Of a DNA stretch of 64,000 bases, positions 33,542-47,300 are shown in pieces; position 1 is the stretch's first letter; each line of letters opens with the position of its first letter. The stretch comes from Pseudeuparius sepicola (lineage: Eukaryota > Arthropoda > Insecta > Coleoptera > Anthribidae), in NCBI GenBank assembly GCA_963920635.1, contig OY987305.1:22220876-22284875 (forward strand). Direction: 5' to 3'. Below the pieces are notes generated by a model. It did no database searches and was not told the origin of the DNA. It saw nothing but the letters and a program-made list of their open reading frames with translations. The position numbers and the translations under genes are program-made.

Positions 33542-35665
33542 TACAGGGTGTTATTTAAGTACGTAGCCAAACTTCAAGGGGTGATTTTTTGAGTGATTTT
33601 AAGAGGAAAAGTTTATATAAACATAGGTCCGTTATCGCTTCGTTTTCAAGATACAGAGTGTCAAACTTTTTAAAAAATATATTTTTTTCAACAACATCTT
33701 AATAATCCTTTAGCCGATTTTGCTGAAATCTGGCAGTGTTATTTACGGTAGAGAGGGGTTAATTTAGCCCTAAGTAGATTCAAATTATTAAATCCAGTGG
33801 TGTCCCGGGGGGCACCGTGACCAATATTTTTGAAGAAAAAATGTACGCCACTTACTTTTTTAAAACTTTTATATGTTTTTCGCATTAAAGAACTAAGAAT
33901 ACAACTTTTTGGTACCTTGATTTTTTTTCGTATCTGGCTTCTTTTCGAGAGAAAAAAATAAAAACCACTTTATTGCCTGTCATTGCTTTGTTGTTGCATT
34001 GCTGCTTTCTCGAAAACGAAGCAAGATACGAACAAAATTTAAGAGACAAAAAAGTTGTATTCTTGGTTGTTTAATGCGAAAAAAATATAAAGTTTTAAAA
34101 AAGTCAGTGGCGCACATTCTCTTTTTCTCAAAAATATTGGTTAAGGGACGCCACTGGACTTGATAATAATTGTAATCGACTTTTATATTTTTTTCACATT
34201 AAGCAACTAAGAATACAACTTTTTTGTCTCTTGAATTTTTTTCGTGTCTTCGTTAGTTTTCGAGAAAAAAATAAAAACCACTTTATTGCATGTCATTGCT
34301 TTGTTGTTGCATTGCTGCTTTCTCGAAAACGAAGCAAGATACGAACATGATTCAAGAGGCCAAAAAGTTGTATTCTTAGTTGCTTAATGTGAAAAAAATA
34401 TAAAAGTAGATTACAATTATTATCAAGTCTGAAGTGGAACAATCCCACCGGGTCCACCAAAATTAACAATGCCCAGAGAACTAGGTAACTGGGGTTACGG
34501 GTGTTGTTTATTTCATTTTGATTTTGGAAAACAAAAACGTCATTTGCTTTTATTACTCTTTCGTAAACTAAACAGGCTGGGATGCAACCCTACGGGCTTT
34601 TTATCCATTATTTGCAAGTATAAATGAGCTTACCCCGGTGTGTCCCTAGGTAAGACCATAATGGCTGAAATTCTTAGTCAGTTTAACAATATTGTGTCCC
34701 TAGTTCTGTTTTAGCTCTAAATTAAGAAACCGCTGTAACCAATGTGATTAGAGTATCTCATCCAAATTTAATAAACTTGGTTTTGGATTTCATTTGGTTT
34801 AATGAATATGGAGTCACCTCGATCGACTGAACCATAACCCTGACAGAATCTCGCTTGGAAAACAAACGTTCCAGCTCAAGTCTAGTGGCGTCCCTTAACC
34901 AAAATTTTTGAGAAAAAGAAAATGTGCGCCATTGGCTTTTTTAAAACTTTTATATTTTTTTTTGCATTAAGCAACTAAAAATGCAACTTTTTGATCTCTT
35001 GACCATAACCCTGACAGAATCTCGCTTGGAAAACAAACGTTCCAGCTCAAGTCTAGTGGCGTCCCTTAACCAAAATTTTTGAGAAAAAGAAAATGTGCGC
35101 CATTGGCTTTTTTAAAACTTTTATATTTTTTTTGCATTAAGCAACTAAAAATGCAACTTTTTGATCTCTTGAATCTTGTTCGTATCTTGCTTCGTTTTCG
35201 AGAAAGCAGCAATGCAACAAAAAAGCAATGACGTGCAATAAAGTGGTTTTTATTTTTTCTGTGGAAAACGAAGCCAGATACGAAAAAAATTCAAGAGACC
35301 AAAAAGTTGAATTCTTAGTTCCTTACTGCGGAAAACATATAAAAGTTTTACAAAAGTCAGTGTCGTACATTTTTTTTTCAAAAATATTGGTCACGGTGCC
35401 CCCGGGACGCCACTGGACTTAATAATTTGAATCTACTTAGGGCTAAATTAACCCCTCTCTACCGTAAATAACACTGCCAGATTTCAGCAAAATCGGCTAA
35501 AGAATTATTAAGATGTTGAAAACAAGATTTTTTAAAAAAAGTTTGACACCCTGTATCTTGCAAACGAAGCGATAACGGACCTATGTTTATATAAACTTTT
35601 CATCTTAAAATCACTCAAAGAATCATCCCTTGAAGTTTGGCTACGTACTTAAATAACACCCTGTA
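33542..35665. mobile_element. Large nested foldback element, about 2.1 kb
   Basis: Ends TACAGGGTGTTATTTAAG and its inverse bound long arms that pair over more than 350 bp, including ATAAACATAGGTCCGTTATC, GGCAGTGTTATTTACGG and CTAAGTAGATTCAAATTATT. Further in, blocks such as TTTCTCGAAAACGAAGCAAG and AAGTTGTATTCTTAGTTGC occur in several alternating orientations, so the element is a palindrome containing smaller palindromes. A 171-bp unit is tandemly duplicated inside (34831-35172). The unique core is about 34440-34830. No coding frame was found. Confidence 0.75.
34831..35172. repeat. Tandem duplication of 171 bp
   Basis: The unit starting ACCATAACCCTGACAGAATC at 34831 recurs at 35002 with one single-base length change in a T run. 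Near-identity suggests a recent duplication inside the foldback element. Confidence 0.9.
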
Positions 35666-35920
35666 TTATTATATTAAACTTCTTTCTTTCCTTCTTCGTG
35701 ACCTTCATCAGGGCTAGACAAATTTAAGTAAATTTAATTAATTAACGAAAAAATTTAATTAACTTAAGTAAATTTTCCGCCTTTTTTCAATATTTTTCTT
35801 ATAATTTAAAATTTTTCTAGCCTTGATAGGTCACGAAGTAGACCAAAGCTTGGTATTATAAAAAGAAGTTTAATATGTACCTATCTGGCTGAAAGATTCG
35901 TTATTTTATCTACCAAGGGT
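35666..35920. repeat. Secondary inverted repeat outside the large foldback element
   Basis: TTATATTAAACTTCTTT and CTTCGTGACCT near 35668-35713 pair with AGGTCACGAAG and AAGAAGTTTAATATG near 35828-35877. Just beyond, GTTATTTTATCTACCAAG (about 35900-35917) is the inverse of CTTGGTAGATAAAATAAC at about 33503-33520, on the far side of the 2.1-kb element. Confidence 0.6.
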
Positions 35921-38900
35921 TTTAATACCAGTTTTGCAAGTACGTATGTGTTTATTTTTTTGTTGATTTTAGAATTTCTTAAATTTCATTTGTATTCTGC
36001 TTTTTTTTTATATCATTACTCAATCACCCTGTACGTTTTAGTATGAGAAAATGCCAATTGTTTTCCACGATTCCTTGTTTTATTTGACAATAATTGAGGC
36101 ATTTTTAAAATCACCTAACATAGGTACTCGGAGGTATATTCTTAACTACAGGGTGAATCAAATGAAATGAATTGCACTATCAAGTAAATTCAAAAACTCT
36201 AAAATTACACAGAATTTCGCCAGAAAGGCAATCGACTGAATTTATATTCCGACTATAGATAAAACCCACAGCTGTTATCGACAGGTATCATACACCGCTA
36301 AAATCTAACAGTGTTGGTATTTCGACAAATTCTTCCCCACCCGGCTTGATATACCTTTCAAGGACATTTAGGTCCATAGATTCATCAACCCTTGCGTGCC
36401 CGATTTTGACAGTTTTAAAGGAAATTTTAGGTTTGTTTTTTTAACTTTGACGGTATGTGAAACAGTTAATGTAAGGCTTCTTTTTATTGTAATCCACATG
36501 TGATACCGTTAATATAGGTACGGATTCTTTTTTAATATAATTCAATAATATGCACATAAACAGTTTATTTTTATACATTTATATTATCAAGAACTATGCC
36601 AAAATGCGCCCAAATGCTCCCAAAATGCGCCCAAATCTTAATTTTGAAGAATAAGATCTCATAAGTGATAATTATAAGGGTTTATGTAGGTAAAATTCAT
36701 GTTAATAATATATGTTTCATTGTTTTGTATTATGATCTAGTTTCTCTTTAATAAAAATTAAGTTTTTTTCTTCTTAAAAAAAAATACGATAAAATCTATA
36801 GAGCTACCACATACCTGCACAGATTTTGTAACGGTAGCAGTTGAGGGTTAAAAAAAATACAAGGAAAAAATATCAGATAAAGTTAAAATTTCGCATGACC
36901 TTCGATCAAAATAATATATTTGGAAAAAGATCGGAGGCATTATGGTTCGGCACCTGGGGTAATATATTTTAACAGCATTTAAAATGTAATGGATGTACTG
37001 GTTTTTCAAATTTAAATTGTTCGATGAGGTATACTAAGACATAATATTTCTCCTTATTAGGTTTATGTATCAGGACCAAGACAGCCATGTTATAAATATC
37101 CTCGAACAACAGTACCTAATTTAAAACGAATTGGTATTCGTTGTTGTTCCAAATGCCAAGTAAAACAAAAGGATGCCGTAAAACAATTGACATTTGGTAT
37201 TAGGAAGTAGATAATACCTAATGCTTGTAAACGTAGTGTTTGTCTTAATACTTATTTCACATAGTTAGGGGTATATACCAATTCAGAATACTAGAACCTC
37301 GACTAGAAAACTGTTACTAAAAGACTACTAAAACATCGAGTCAAAATTTTGAGAAAACAGTCCTAGTTCTAAAATTTGCTAAAAAAGTCAAAATGTTAAG
37401 AATAATGTCAAGATTTTAACCAGAGGTTTGGGGTGGTACGGTTACATCATATGACAGACCACACCACACTACCTGTATATATGTGACTCTACTCGACCAA
37501 GATTTGCAGTTCTGTTGCTTGCCTGGTTTTTTCGTTATTTGTTTTTTTCTGTATTGGCACTAATATATCATAAGTAGGTAATACCTAAAAGAAAAATGAC
37601 AAGTTTTCAGCCGTTGTATCCCATTCTGATAAAACGGTAGCTAACTATGTACTTGGGTTCAATTAAACAAATATTGTTGTTATCATCAACATGGGTATCT
37701 GCAATCGGCCTAAGGCTTAACATCGGCTTTAATATTTTCTATTTAGGTCCAACTATTGAGAGAAGTTTGCTGCTATTTTGTTTCAGATGTCGGTATGTCT
37801 TGTAGGAGGCGATTCTAGTATTCGCTTTGCCCAACAACAACTCTGCTGTATTCTCATCACAATACCCTACGCAACGATTATATCTTTGAGATCGTGGTGT
37901 AGTTTGCAAAAACTGACCTTGAAGGTTTGTTGGGGTATGGTGCACTGTGTCACAAGCCAGATCAGGTAACTAACATAATGACAGTCCCAGTGAGAGGTAA
38001 TATGCTCAGCTCACCCCTAATAGATGCATACTGCGATTAGGGATGTAAGAGTTGAACTTCTGTTGTGTGGTTGTTTGCCCATGATAGTCCGGGAGCTGGC
38101 GACACTAAATTTCGTAAGATTTCCTAATGATTGATTTTATTTTATTTTTTGTAATATCGGAGCTAAGAATACCTGAAATCGACTCTTGCAGGGGTAACAG
38201 CGAGACAGCGATTGACAGCGCCGTACCAATTATGTTTTAAAAAAAGGCCAATGTTGAGAATTCTAAAAGTTGAAATTTTTTGTAATTTCAAGAAACGTAT
38301 CCTTCCAGCTATTTGATGGGACTCGGATTCAGCAGGAGCTAGTGAAGTAGTAAGGTAGTATATATGAAGATAATATAGTGTGACTTAACGCACAAAATTA
38401 TTTTATATTTATTGATACATAAAAAATATGTAGCATTAAAAAGTTTAAAGACACAAATATTCGTCGATATGATCATGAACTGTTTCCACAAAAATAGTTA
38501 TTGTTATAAACCCCTAGTCCGGTCCTACCGGTCCTCCTAGGTGTTTATAGTCGCCCTCGCTTCTCAAAAAATGTAGTATGTATGTAACGCTTTTGTTTTG
38601 TCACGGCTATCGGGCGCAGTTTTCGATATTTAAAGTCCAAATTTCGCCTGGGGCCGCAAAAAAATAAGTGCCACATCGCTATTGAAGCGCGCCAGAAGCG
38701 GAAAAGCCGTTCCGCCGTCTGAGCCATTTTCCGATTTGGTACGCGTCGGGGAGGGAGTCGAATTTGGCGCGCTTAGCTTGTACACAGCAACTACAGACAC
38801 AAATAAATCGAAATTAAATTTACTAATAAACATAAAAAAACTCACAGAAGCTTGTACGTGAGGAAATTAATTTAAGCTATGTTAACATTACCTTAACTTA

Positions 38901-40221
38901 AATATACCTACAATATATAGTGAAGTATGAATTGTGAATTATTAAGAACAAATTATAGAAAATGACCTATTAAGATTATTCATTATTGCTACTCGAAGGT
39001 GGAAAAACAAATGAGCAGATAAATCCACAGAGGTGTATCCTGTACGTGGATAGAATCTTAAAAATGCTTAGGTATGTTGGGCTTCTGAATCTGGCAAGGA
39101 CGCCAAAATTAGTACACATTATTCGGGCAGGTACACTACTACTGCCATAGAGGTTTTTATTATACTATACAATGAATAATAAGGCAATACTTTACACCAA
39201 GAACATACCCTATAGTACACTCATTTCAAATTAAGAGGCTACGATACTTATGAAATCCGCCTCAAGTGCCCGACTCAATTCAGGACAAACGTCGCTCGAT
39301 TAGATATGCCTATCCTTTTCCTTCCTCTAGTCCCCACTCCAGCCTGCCCCTTCATAGTGCTACGATTGAGGGGCAGCCGGCCGTAGTTACTACACTGAGA
39401 AAAATCTGTCACTTTGTAAAAAAACCCTGTTTAATTCAATATGAGATATTATTCCTCAAACTCAAGCAAAAGCTTTTTTGCAACTAACAATAATCAATTC
39501 AATGACAATTGATATTGAATTCTAATGAATAATTTAAATGTAATATTTTATTTCAATAAATAGCATGTTCTGGAATTGATTCTATAATACTTCTTTTCTA
39601 AGCACATTCTTTTGTCAGAACAACATAACATAACGTTTCATGGTGTTGAATTGAATAGGGGTACATTTAACTGTTCATTATACTGAAATTACAACTACTG
39701 TCACTGAATTTTTGCTGGATTTGTAATAATAAGCAAATGATGTGTAAAATGCAAATCAAGTTGCTAGTGTAGCAACTTATAATTGACAAAACAGAAATGT
39801 TGCAGATGAGATCAATAAATTAATAACATTTAATTTTAGTGGATACAAGTTCTAGTAACCCCCAGTTTGTTAATAGCCATTCACTTGCACAGTATTCATT
39901 ATGACTACGAACGATATAAAATCTATGGTTGATTCAAAACCTTTGCGATCATTAATTTGCGATCATTGATTTTGGTAAATTACTCAGTCAACGTCACAGC
40001 TTTTTTTACTAACGTGTTTGTAATAGGATATTAGTTCAGTCGAGTAAAAAGTACTTGATTCAATCTAACTTGTATTGGACATGAATTCTAATATGAAAAT
40101 TCTAAGAATTTCTTGAATACCATAAAAATTGAAAAACATGATTTACTAATTATATTGATGAATAGGTACCTATAAAAGTTGCAATTAAGTTGTTTTGTTC
40201 ATCCAATGAATTATAATGTTT
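35921..40221. other. Unassigned stretch of 4.3 kb
   Basis: CACCCTGTAC near 36026 and TACAGGGTGAATC near 36149 look like isolated element termini. A GC-richer patch at about 38510-38790 (CCGGTCCTACCGGTCC, then a run of GCGCC-like words) could be a promoter or element end, but no gene begins there. All open frames are short. No RNA gene was seen. Confidence 0.4.
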
Positions 40222-40278
40222 TTTCAGTTGCTTCTGGGGTACTCTTAGATAGTTTGGAGTAGTCTGAGGGTGAGATCA
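40222..40278 (-). repeat. Interspersed repeat B, fragment
   Basis: On the - strand this reads TCACCCTCAGACTACTCC, then AAACTATC..AGAGTACCCC and AGAAGCAA, matching the first 50 or so bases of repeat B at 27226. As with that copy, an AAT-rich tract flanks it. Confidence 0.6.
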
Positions 40279-40689
40279 TTATTTAAATAAAATAAATTTA
40301 ATTGTTTAAATAAAACATGAGACATTTTAAAACCGAGGTTATGCTTTCATTGGTATGCCAATTTTAGTATCGAAGTGACAATACGTCTTCTTAACGGAAA
40401 TTTAAACTATTTTAAACTTATTGGTTCATCTGCAATTAAGTCAAAAGTATAGATTAGATTAGAAAAGTGACTATATACACGAACTCACTAAAATCACAAC
40501 AGTCTTTTTTTCCTGTGTAGATAATATGAAATAATAAGTCAGGTGCCGGCCGCCGCCGACGGGTCACACGAGTCTCGCCGATGCCGACGAAGAAGCGCGA
40601 ATATTTAAAAAACGGCGGTGGCCTGTTTGCTTTATTGCAAAAATGATATTTTTGGGAGTTATAGAGGGCGTTCACTTTTCGTTGACAAC

Positions 40690-41870
40690 ACACTGCAAAG
40701 CTTATTTTGTGTAAATCAAATCTTAATCTCAAAGATATTTTTGGGAGACGCATAGGAGATGAAGTAATATAGAAAAACCTGTACGAAGTGCCGTGACAAA
40801 CGACAGTGACGTCGCAAAAAAATCCCAAAAATCTTATTTTCGTGTAAATTAATGTTAATCTCAAAGATATTTTTGGAAGACGCATAGGGAATGTAGTAAT
40901 ATAGAGAAAAACCTGTAGGGGGTGCCGTGACAAATGACAGTGGCGTCGCAAAAAAATACCAAAAATCTTATTTTTGTGTAAATCAATCTTAATCTCAAAG
41001 ATATTTTTGGGAAACGCATAGGGGATGTAGTAATATAGAAAAACCCTGTAAGAGGTGCCGTGACAAGCGACATTGGCATCGCTAAAAGTCCCAAAAATCT
41101 TATTTTTGTGTAAACCATTCTTAACCTCAAAAATATTTTTGGAAGACACATAGGGGATGTTGTAATATAGAAAAAACCTGTAGGGGTGATGTGACAAACA
41201 ACCGTGGCGTCGCAAAGAAGTCCCAAAAATCTTATATTTGTGTAAATCAATCTCAGTCTCAAATATATTTTTGGGAGACGCATAGGGGATGTAGTAATAT
41301 AGAAAAACCTGTAGGAGGTGTCGTGACAAACGACATTGGCGTCGCAAAAAAATCTCAAAAATCTTATTTTTGTGTAAATCAATCTTAATCCCAAAGGCAT
41401 TTTTGGAAGACGCATAGGGGATGCAGTAATGTAGAAAAAAAACTGTAGGGTTGCTGTGACAAACAACAGTGGCGTCGCAAAAAATCCTAAAGACAACTTT
41501 TTTGTGTAAATCAATCTCAATTTGAAATTTATTTTGTGGGGACGCGTAGGAATATTGAAAAAAAAGTCTGTAGGGATGCCGTGGTAAACGACAGTGGCGT
41601 GACAAAAAATTGTAAAGAAATTCTGTTTTTTTTAATCTTAATCTCAAAGATATATGTGGTAAACTCGTAGGGGATGTAGGTGTATCTAAAAAACCTGTAT
41701 GGGTGACGTAACAAACGACGGTGGCTTCGCAAAAAAATCCCAAAGAAGAAAATTCTGAAATTGTTTTGCAAATATATCTCAAAGATTTGTGGGGGACAGG
41801 TAGGGGATATAGGAGTATAGAAAAAACTTGTAGGATTGCTGTGAGAAGCGACAGTGGCATCGCAAAAAAA
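40690..41870. repeat. 132-bp satellite/minisatellite, about nine units
   Basis: Successive units are marked by GATGTAGTAATATAG at about 40758, 40890, 41025, 41157, 41288 and 41420, that is every 132 bases with small deviations, then by more diverged units to 41870. Each unit also has GCCGTGACAAACGACAGTGGC and CAAAGATATTTTTGG. Because 132 is a multiple of three, a 468-codon frame stays open on the - strand (41860-40454) with a 44-residue protein repeat. I regard this frame as a by-product of the period, not as a gene. GC-rich sequence flanks both sides. Confidence 0.88.
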
Positions 41871-42911
41871 AATCCGCGTAGGCGTTTATAAGCCTGCCGC
41901 GGTTTCAGCGCGACGACTACTTGGCACCCCTCAAGTTGGTGGCGTTCCGAGGTTCGTACTTGTTACTAACTTTTTTGCTACTGTTGTTTATTACAATTTT
42001 TTAAGAAAATTTAAAAAATAATCCTGTTGAATAAATTTAAAGGTGCACTAGGTACCCTATCATACTCTTAAATAATTTCGGATTATCAATTGTTTCCATG
42101 GCTAGCTACATTTCGGAAAACTGACCCTGTTGCATCCATGTTTTTTTTATATATATATGACCCTGTAGATTTTGAACAATAACAGATACAGAAAATATTT
42201 TCCTATAAACGTTGTTGAGAATGATAAGGAATTTCAATATATAGAGAAAAAATGGTATGTTTCTGGGAAAATAATATCGATGACGTCACAACCGCCATTT
42301 TCCCAAACATCAAAAAAGCTAATTTTTGGTCATAATAGAACCTTAGTATGTCCCATTTAAGAACTCCTTTTGGTTTTGGTTTTCGCAATACTGTATCGGT
42401 GATTTTGGTGAACTGGAATGCGGGTCGGGCCATCCGCGACTAAAGCCTATTCGTTGTGCCGTCAGGAGTGAATGATTGCGGTGCGCCGCGCATCCTTCGG
42501 TTTATTATCACCTGGGCGAGTGGCGCCTCTCGGCCCACGCAGTCTCTTTCTCTCGGCCCCGACGAAGCAATTTTACAACTGCCCTGGCGTTTTACTTATT
42601 ATAATTACCGACGAGCACAATTTTATATTACCGGAGGCATGTACTGTTCCCTGGCATTAACGCAAATGGCTTGCCCGTTGAATGCCAACATTTTTAAACT
42701 GTAACATACACAAATCGTAATCCATTGATACAGCACTGGTTTTCCATTTTTACCTCGAACGAGACAAATGATGCATAAACTTCCAAGTATGCGTGTGAAT
42801 TATCTACAAACTGTTTTCAAGAAGAATTTCTACGGTTATGCTTTCTTGCTATAACATGAAGATAGGAAGAAGCTACATGATTATCTTTGTTAAAGGGAAC
42901 AGTTAGGGTTA
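41871..42911. other. Unassigned stretch
   Basis: GC-richer patches at 41875-41960 and 42420-42560 flank AT-rich sequence. None of the short frames is convincing. A TA-rich run lies near 42150-42160. Confidence 0.35.
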
Positions 42912-44392
42912 TACGGGTTGACCGTATTTGGAGTGTATGCATGGGTTACCTTTTATCTTAAGACATACGAGGTCGGTTAAATTGGTGCAAAAGTTGCGGA
43001 ATTTGACGCCGAGCAACATGGTAAAAAAAATTTGGCTGGCCCTTCTCGTTTTGAAAATAATGCGAAAAAACTGAAAATTGTCGTTTTCGTTTTTATTTTC
43101 TTAAACAAAAATTAAGGGGGCTGGACATTTCTAAGTTAAACATTATTAAGGCACCTTTTTACAAGGAATCCAAATATGACCTCGCATTTTTTGTCGCCTC
43201 CCTGAACAAAAATATAACGATCAACTTTATTTTTTCTTATGGGCGCCATACCGTATTTTTGCATTTTTGAATAGAGGATTTTTCTCTGGTTAAAACGATA
43301 TGTCACACATTACGCTTTACTTTGTTTTTCTTGACGTAATATCAAATTAATCGTTTTTGCATAGAGTTCCTTGGAAACATAAGCCCCATAATCTTTGACG
43401 TTTTTACATAGAGTGCCTTGGAAACATAACCCTAGTTAACCATTGTTGCGAAATGTTCTTTGGAATATTGTTTCAGAAAAAATTCAGTTAATGTTAAATT
43501 TATTGATTAAATAAATCATAAACATACTACGAGAGTATGATCTGAGACCTTGTTATTTATTCATCTTTGCCATATAACACATTAACACTAAAAAAGTCAA
43601 ACTGGAAACACAAGAACAACAAAAACCTAGGCAAGTAGACAATCCTATTTTACAATAAATGTTCAATTTGGCCTCCTTGTTCCTCAAGGCACGATGCAGC
43701 ATGTTTCCTTAAATTGTTTATGGCTCGTCTAATATCCCTTCGTTGTCATTTATATTTGAGGAATAATAAATTTGAATTATGTCACGCTTTTCTTCATGGG
43801 AAAATGACATTTTTTCATTAAAATAAAGTATGCGAGACACTAAGAATTGTATTAAACTATCAAACGTTATGGGATTTATCTTTCCAAGGCATTCTATGCA
43901 AAAACGTCAAACATTATGGGGCTTATGTTTCCAAGGAACTCTATTCAAAAACGCTTAATTTGATATGACAGCAAGAAAAACAAAGTAGAGCATAATGTGT
44001 GACATATCATTTGAACCAGAAAAAATCCTCTTTTTAAAAATGCAAAAATCCAATATGGCGCCCATAAGAAAAATCAAAGTTGATCGTCATATCTTTGTCC
44101 AGGGAGGCGACAAAAAAATGCGAGGTCATATTTAGATACTTTGTAAAAAAGTGTCTTAATAATGTTTAACTTAGAAATGTACAGCCCTACGTTTTCGTTT
44201 AAAAAAATAAAAACGAAAACGACAATTTTCAGTTTTTCGCATTATTTTCAAAACGAGAAGAGCCGACCAAAATTTTCTTTACGCATGTTACTCGGCATCA
44301 AATTCCGCAACTTTGCCCCAATTTAACCGACCTCGTATCTCTTAAGATAACCAAGATCCCCATGCATAGACTCGAAATACGGTCACCCTGTA
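42912..44392. mobile_element. TACAGGGTG foldback element, about 1.5 kb
   Basis: Arms of about 520 bp pair across the element: GACCGTATTT, ACGAGGTCGGTTAAATTGG, GTTGCGGAATTTGA, GAAAATTGTCGTTTTCG and GCGCCATATTGGATTTTTGC-like blocks recur inverted at 43868-44392. The right end is CACCCTGTATA; the left end has decayed to TACGGGTTG. The core (about 43440-43865) holds a transposase C-terminal tail on the - strand. Arms differ at many positions, so the insertion is old. Confidence 0.8.
43649..43738 (-). pseudogene. Transposase C-terminal tail in foldback core
   Basis: On the - strand this reads RDIRRAINNLRKHAASCLEE then QGGQIEHLL and a stop. The C..E.GG..EHLL ending matches the tail type at 28677-28742. 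It is about 30 codons long, with no complete gene. Confidence 0.55.
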
Positions 44393-47300
44393 TAATGATA
44401 GTACATTTTTTGAAATCGGACGAAACTAAATGATGTAAAGCCATCTTCTTGAGAATTTTTGGATTCTGTTCTGACGTATTTTTTAGTTTACTTTGTGGTT
44501 TTTAGCCATGACCAAAAGCAAAGTTTAATTGAATTCGGGATATCAACGCAGAAGATATAACTTAAAAAAAATACTTTTTTCTTTTTTAAGTATAAATCAC
44601 GTACGACCGAAGATATGGGGATTTCATAAAAGAGTATTGCAACTATTATAAAATTTAATTTATTGATTTTTCAAGAAGGAAAATATGTATAAAAACAAAA
44701 ATATCGCGATGCTTACCATCACAATATAATATTCACTAAAATATGTCTTTTTTCTTTTCGGCTTGCAAGGCAAAAAATTAAATTAAAAAATTTGCTACGC
44801 AGAAGGTAGGTATCGATCAGTTTAAGAACGTTATTTTTGGTGTGTGGTTATTGCAAACAAAGTTTGTTGGTTGAGAATTCTCGGCTACGACTTACCTACT
44901 TGACTTTACATGCATACCAACAAATGTTTTATTCAAAACCTAACAATAAATTCTTCTTTTCATCCCTAACCGGATTTAGCATTCGTTGAATAATTGGTTT
45001 GTGAAAAAAATAAATACCTGTAACTATACGCTGGCCTGACAAGTTTGTTATCAAAAACCACGTTTTTAGAATCGTGTTAATAATTTTAATAATAATTTCT
45101 GCCTCACCATGAAGACGATATTTATCTGTCTCGTAAGAACGACAATATGACGATGTCAGAAATCAAAGTTGGTAACAAAGACTACAGGAGGGAGCCCCAA
45201 ATGAAAGTTGTCTCTGGCCAAATGTTTGAATGCCTGCTTATTTACTTTTTTTTTTAAGATCTTTGGATCTGAAAAATGTTACGTTAGTATACTATAAATG
45301 AAATCACTTGGAACACAATGATATATGGGGCTATTTCATAGCATTACCACGCTCTGCTACTGGTAAAAATACCAGACTTGTCATCAGAGATCACCCGTAT
45401 AAAATTCAATGGTATTTATGCGGTCGACGTCGACCTAGTCAAGGAGGCAGCCAATAAGAAAGCGAGCGTAGCGATTTGATTGGTCGGCGCTTCGGAGATC
45501 CATGGAGCAGGTGTCGACGTGGGCCAGTTAGGCCAGTATAACCAGTGCCGTGCACGGAAATAAGGTTTGCGCTTTTTTTACGGATTTTGGTTTTGTGTAT
45601 AGATTTTTGTGTGGTGTAACAAAATTATTGGTTTGCTTTGGTTTGAATTATTTCAAAGTTTATTTCATTATTTTTTAGAGCATTTAAATAAAATTTTTAT
45701 AATGTTATTAAGGGCCGCGCGCCGCCTATGACTCGGTCTTATTTTACAAAGCAAACGCCAAGTTCATTTATACTATAATTACTTATATTTTTGTAAATGT
45801 CATACGTTGGGAACGTAGTTCTGTCTTTCAGGTAGCTTGTATGAAAATGTTAGCCGTTGTAATTTATGAGGATGAATGTTTATTATTATTTATTATTTCT
45901 TTCACTATATGGGCATATTTCAATTTGGTTTATATGTACCTAGTGAAAGTATTGTTTATGCAATAAAAATTAAAATAAATCGCTATAATAAATTGTTTAA
46001 AAGAGGTTTCGAAAACGCATCAAAAATAAAATTTGCCAAAATATAATATACATAGGTATTTATAGAATACAAAAATATCTATATATTTTGTCTATTAATA
46101 TTCCTAATAATATATATAATATTCCAGGTGGTTGCTGCTACCCCCTACAATCCAGTTAGTTTTATAGATAAATTTTTATTTAATAGCTTGGCCATTAATA
46201 ACAACTTAGCACAATAAATCTGTCAAAAATATACAGGCGTTTTATTTTATTTGTATATTATTTTAACCTAAATCTACAGCTTTACAGGCTGAACAAATAT
46301 TTGTGTACCCCTCGGGATAGAATATCCTGTTCTCTAATAATACATTTTCCTTCCCCCATAAAAATAAATTAGAGAATACCCTAGGTGGAAATCATTGTAT
46401 TCCCAATTTAAAAGCAATGAAATATTTTAGGCTCAATTTATACCTCACATGAACAACTGTAAATCAGTTACTCTATCTGTTCGGAGACAGGCTAGGGTAA
46501 CACTAAGTGACTAATGGTGTCACAATCTGCTTTAATTAATTCACCACATCGATGGTGATAACAAAGATAAAACCTTCTTGTCGGATCGAAGCAGAGGCGT
46601 ATCTTGGCACTTCCTGAGTTAAGGGAATTACTGAAATATAGAAAATATAAATATCGGTAAGCTAATGAAAAATGCACATACCCAGAGATTAACTCCAATG
46701 GTTGTCCAGGATATTGCTAAATACAGCTCAATGTTTATTGTATTCACCTTACTTAAATTAGCAAATATTTCTGCAAAAGTATTTGCAAAACCCGTACTTT
46801 TAGGAGCCTACCTATAGCAGAGCCAGATTAGAAGATTGTCGGACTTTAATAACATAAACTTCACAAAATATTTTGATGTTAAAGAAGAAAATTTTATTTA
46901 AACGTAAGTGCACAAAAGCATGAAAAAGTTGTTCTTTTAACAACAATTACTAATTTTGGTAAAAAAATGTGCGCAAATAGCTTAGATGTCAGAAGCCTGG
47001 TTTAAATTCGATTTGAAGGGACATATTCTAATTGTGCTGAGTTTTTTGAAAGTTAGGCAGGTTCTTGTTTTTCTGGAATTTTTGGCCCACTTATCCGAAA
47101 GCAGGCCTAGGCCTAGACCTAGGGAAAATACTTTTTGATACCTATACTAAAGCTGATCTCCATCCAATGTGGAAGTGCGTGAAATATGAAGTATTTTAAA
47201 ACCATCCAAACCTTGTAGTAGGTTAGATAGATAGTAGTTCATTTAACAACAATATAAAGTGTGGGTATGTGTTGCAGGTCAATAGCACAAAACAAAAAAA

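Noticed and set aside
40454..41860. 468-codon - strand ORF as a real repeat protein
   Set aside because: The period of the satellite is a multiple of three, so an open frame follows from one stop-free unit. No domain is recognisable and another frame is also open for 219 codons.
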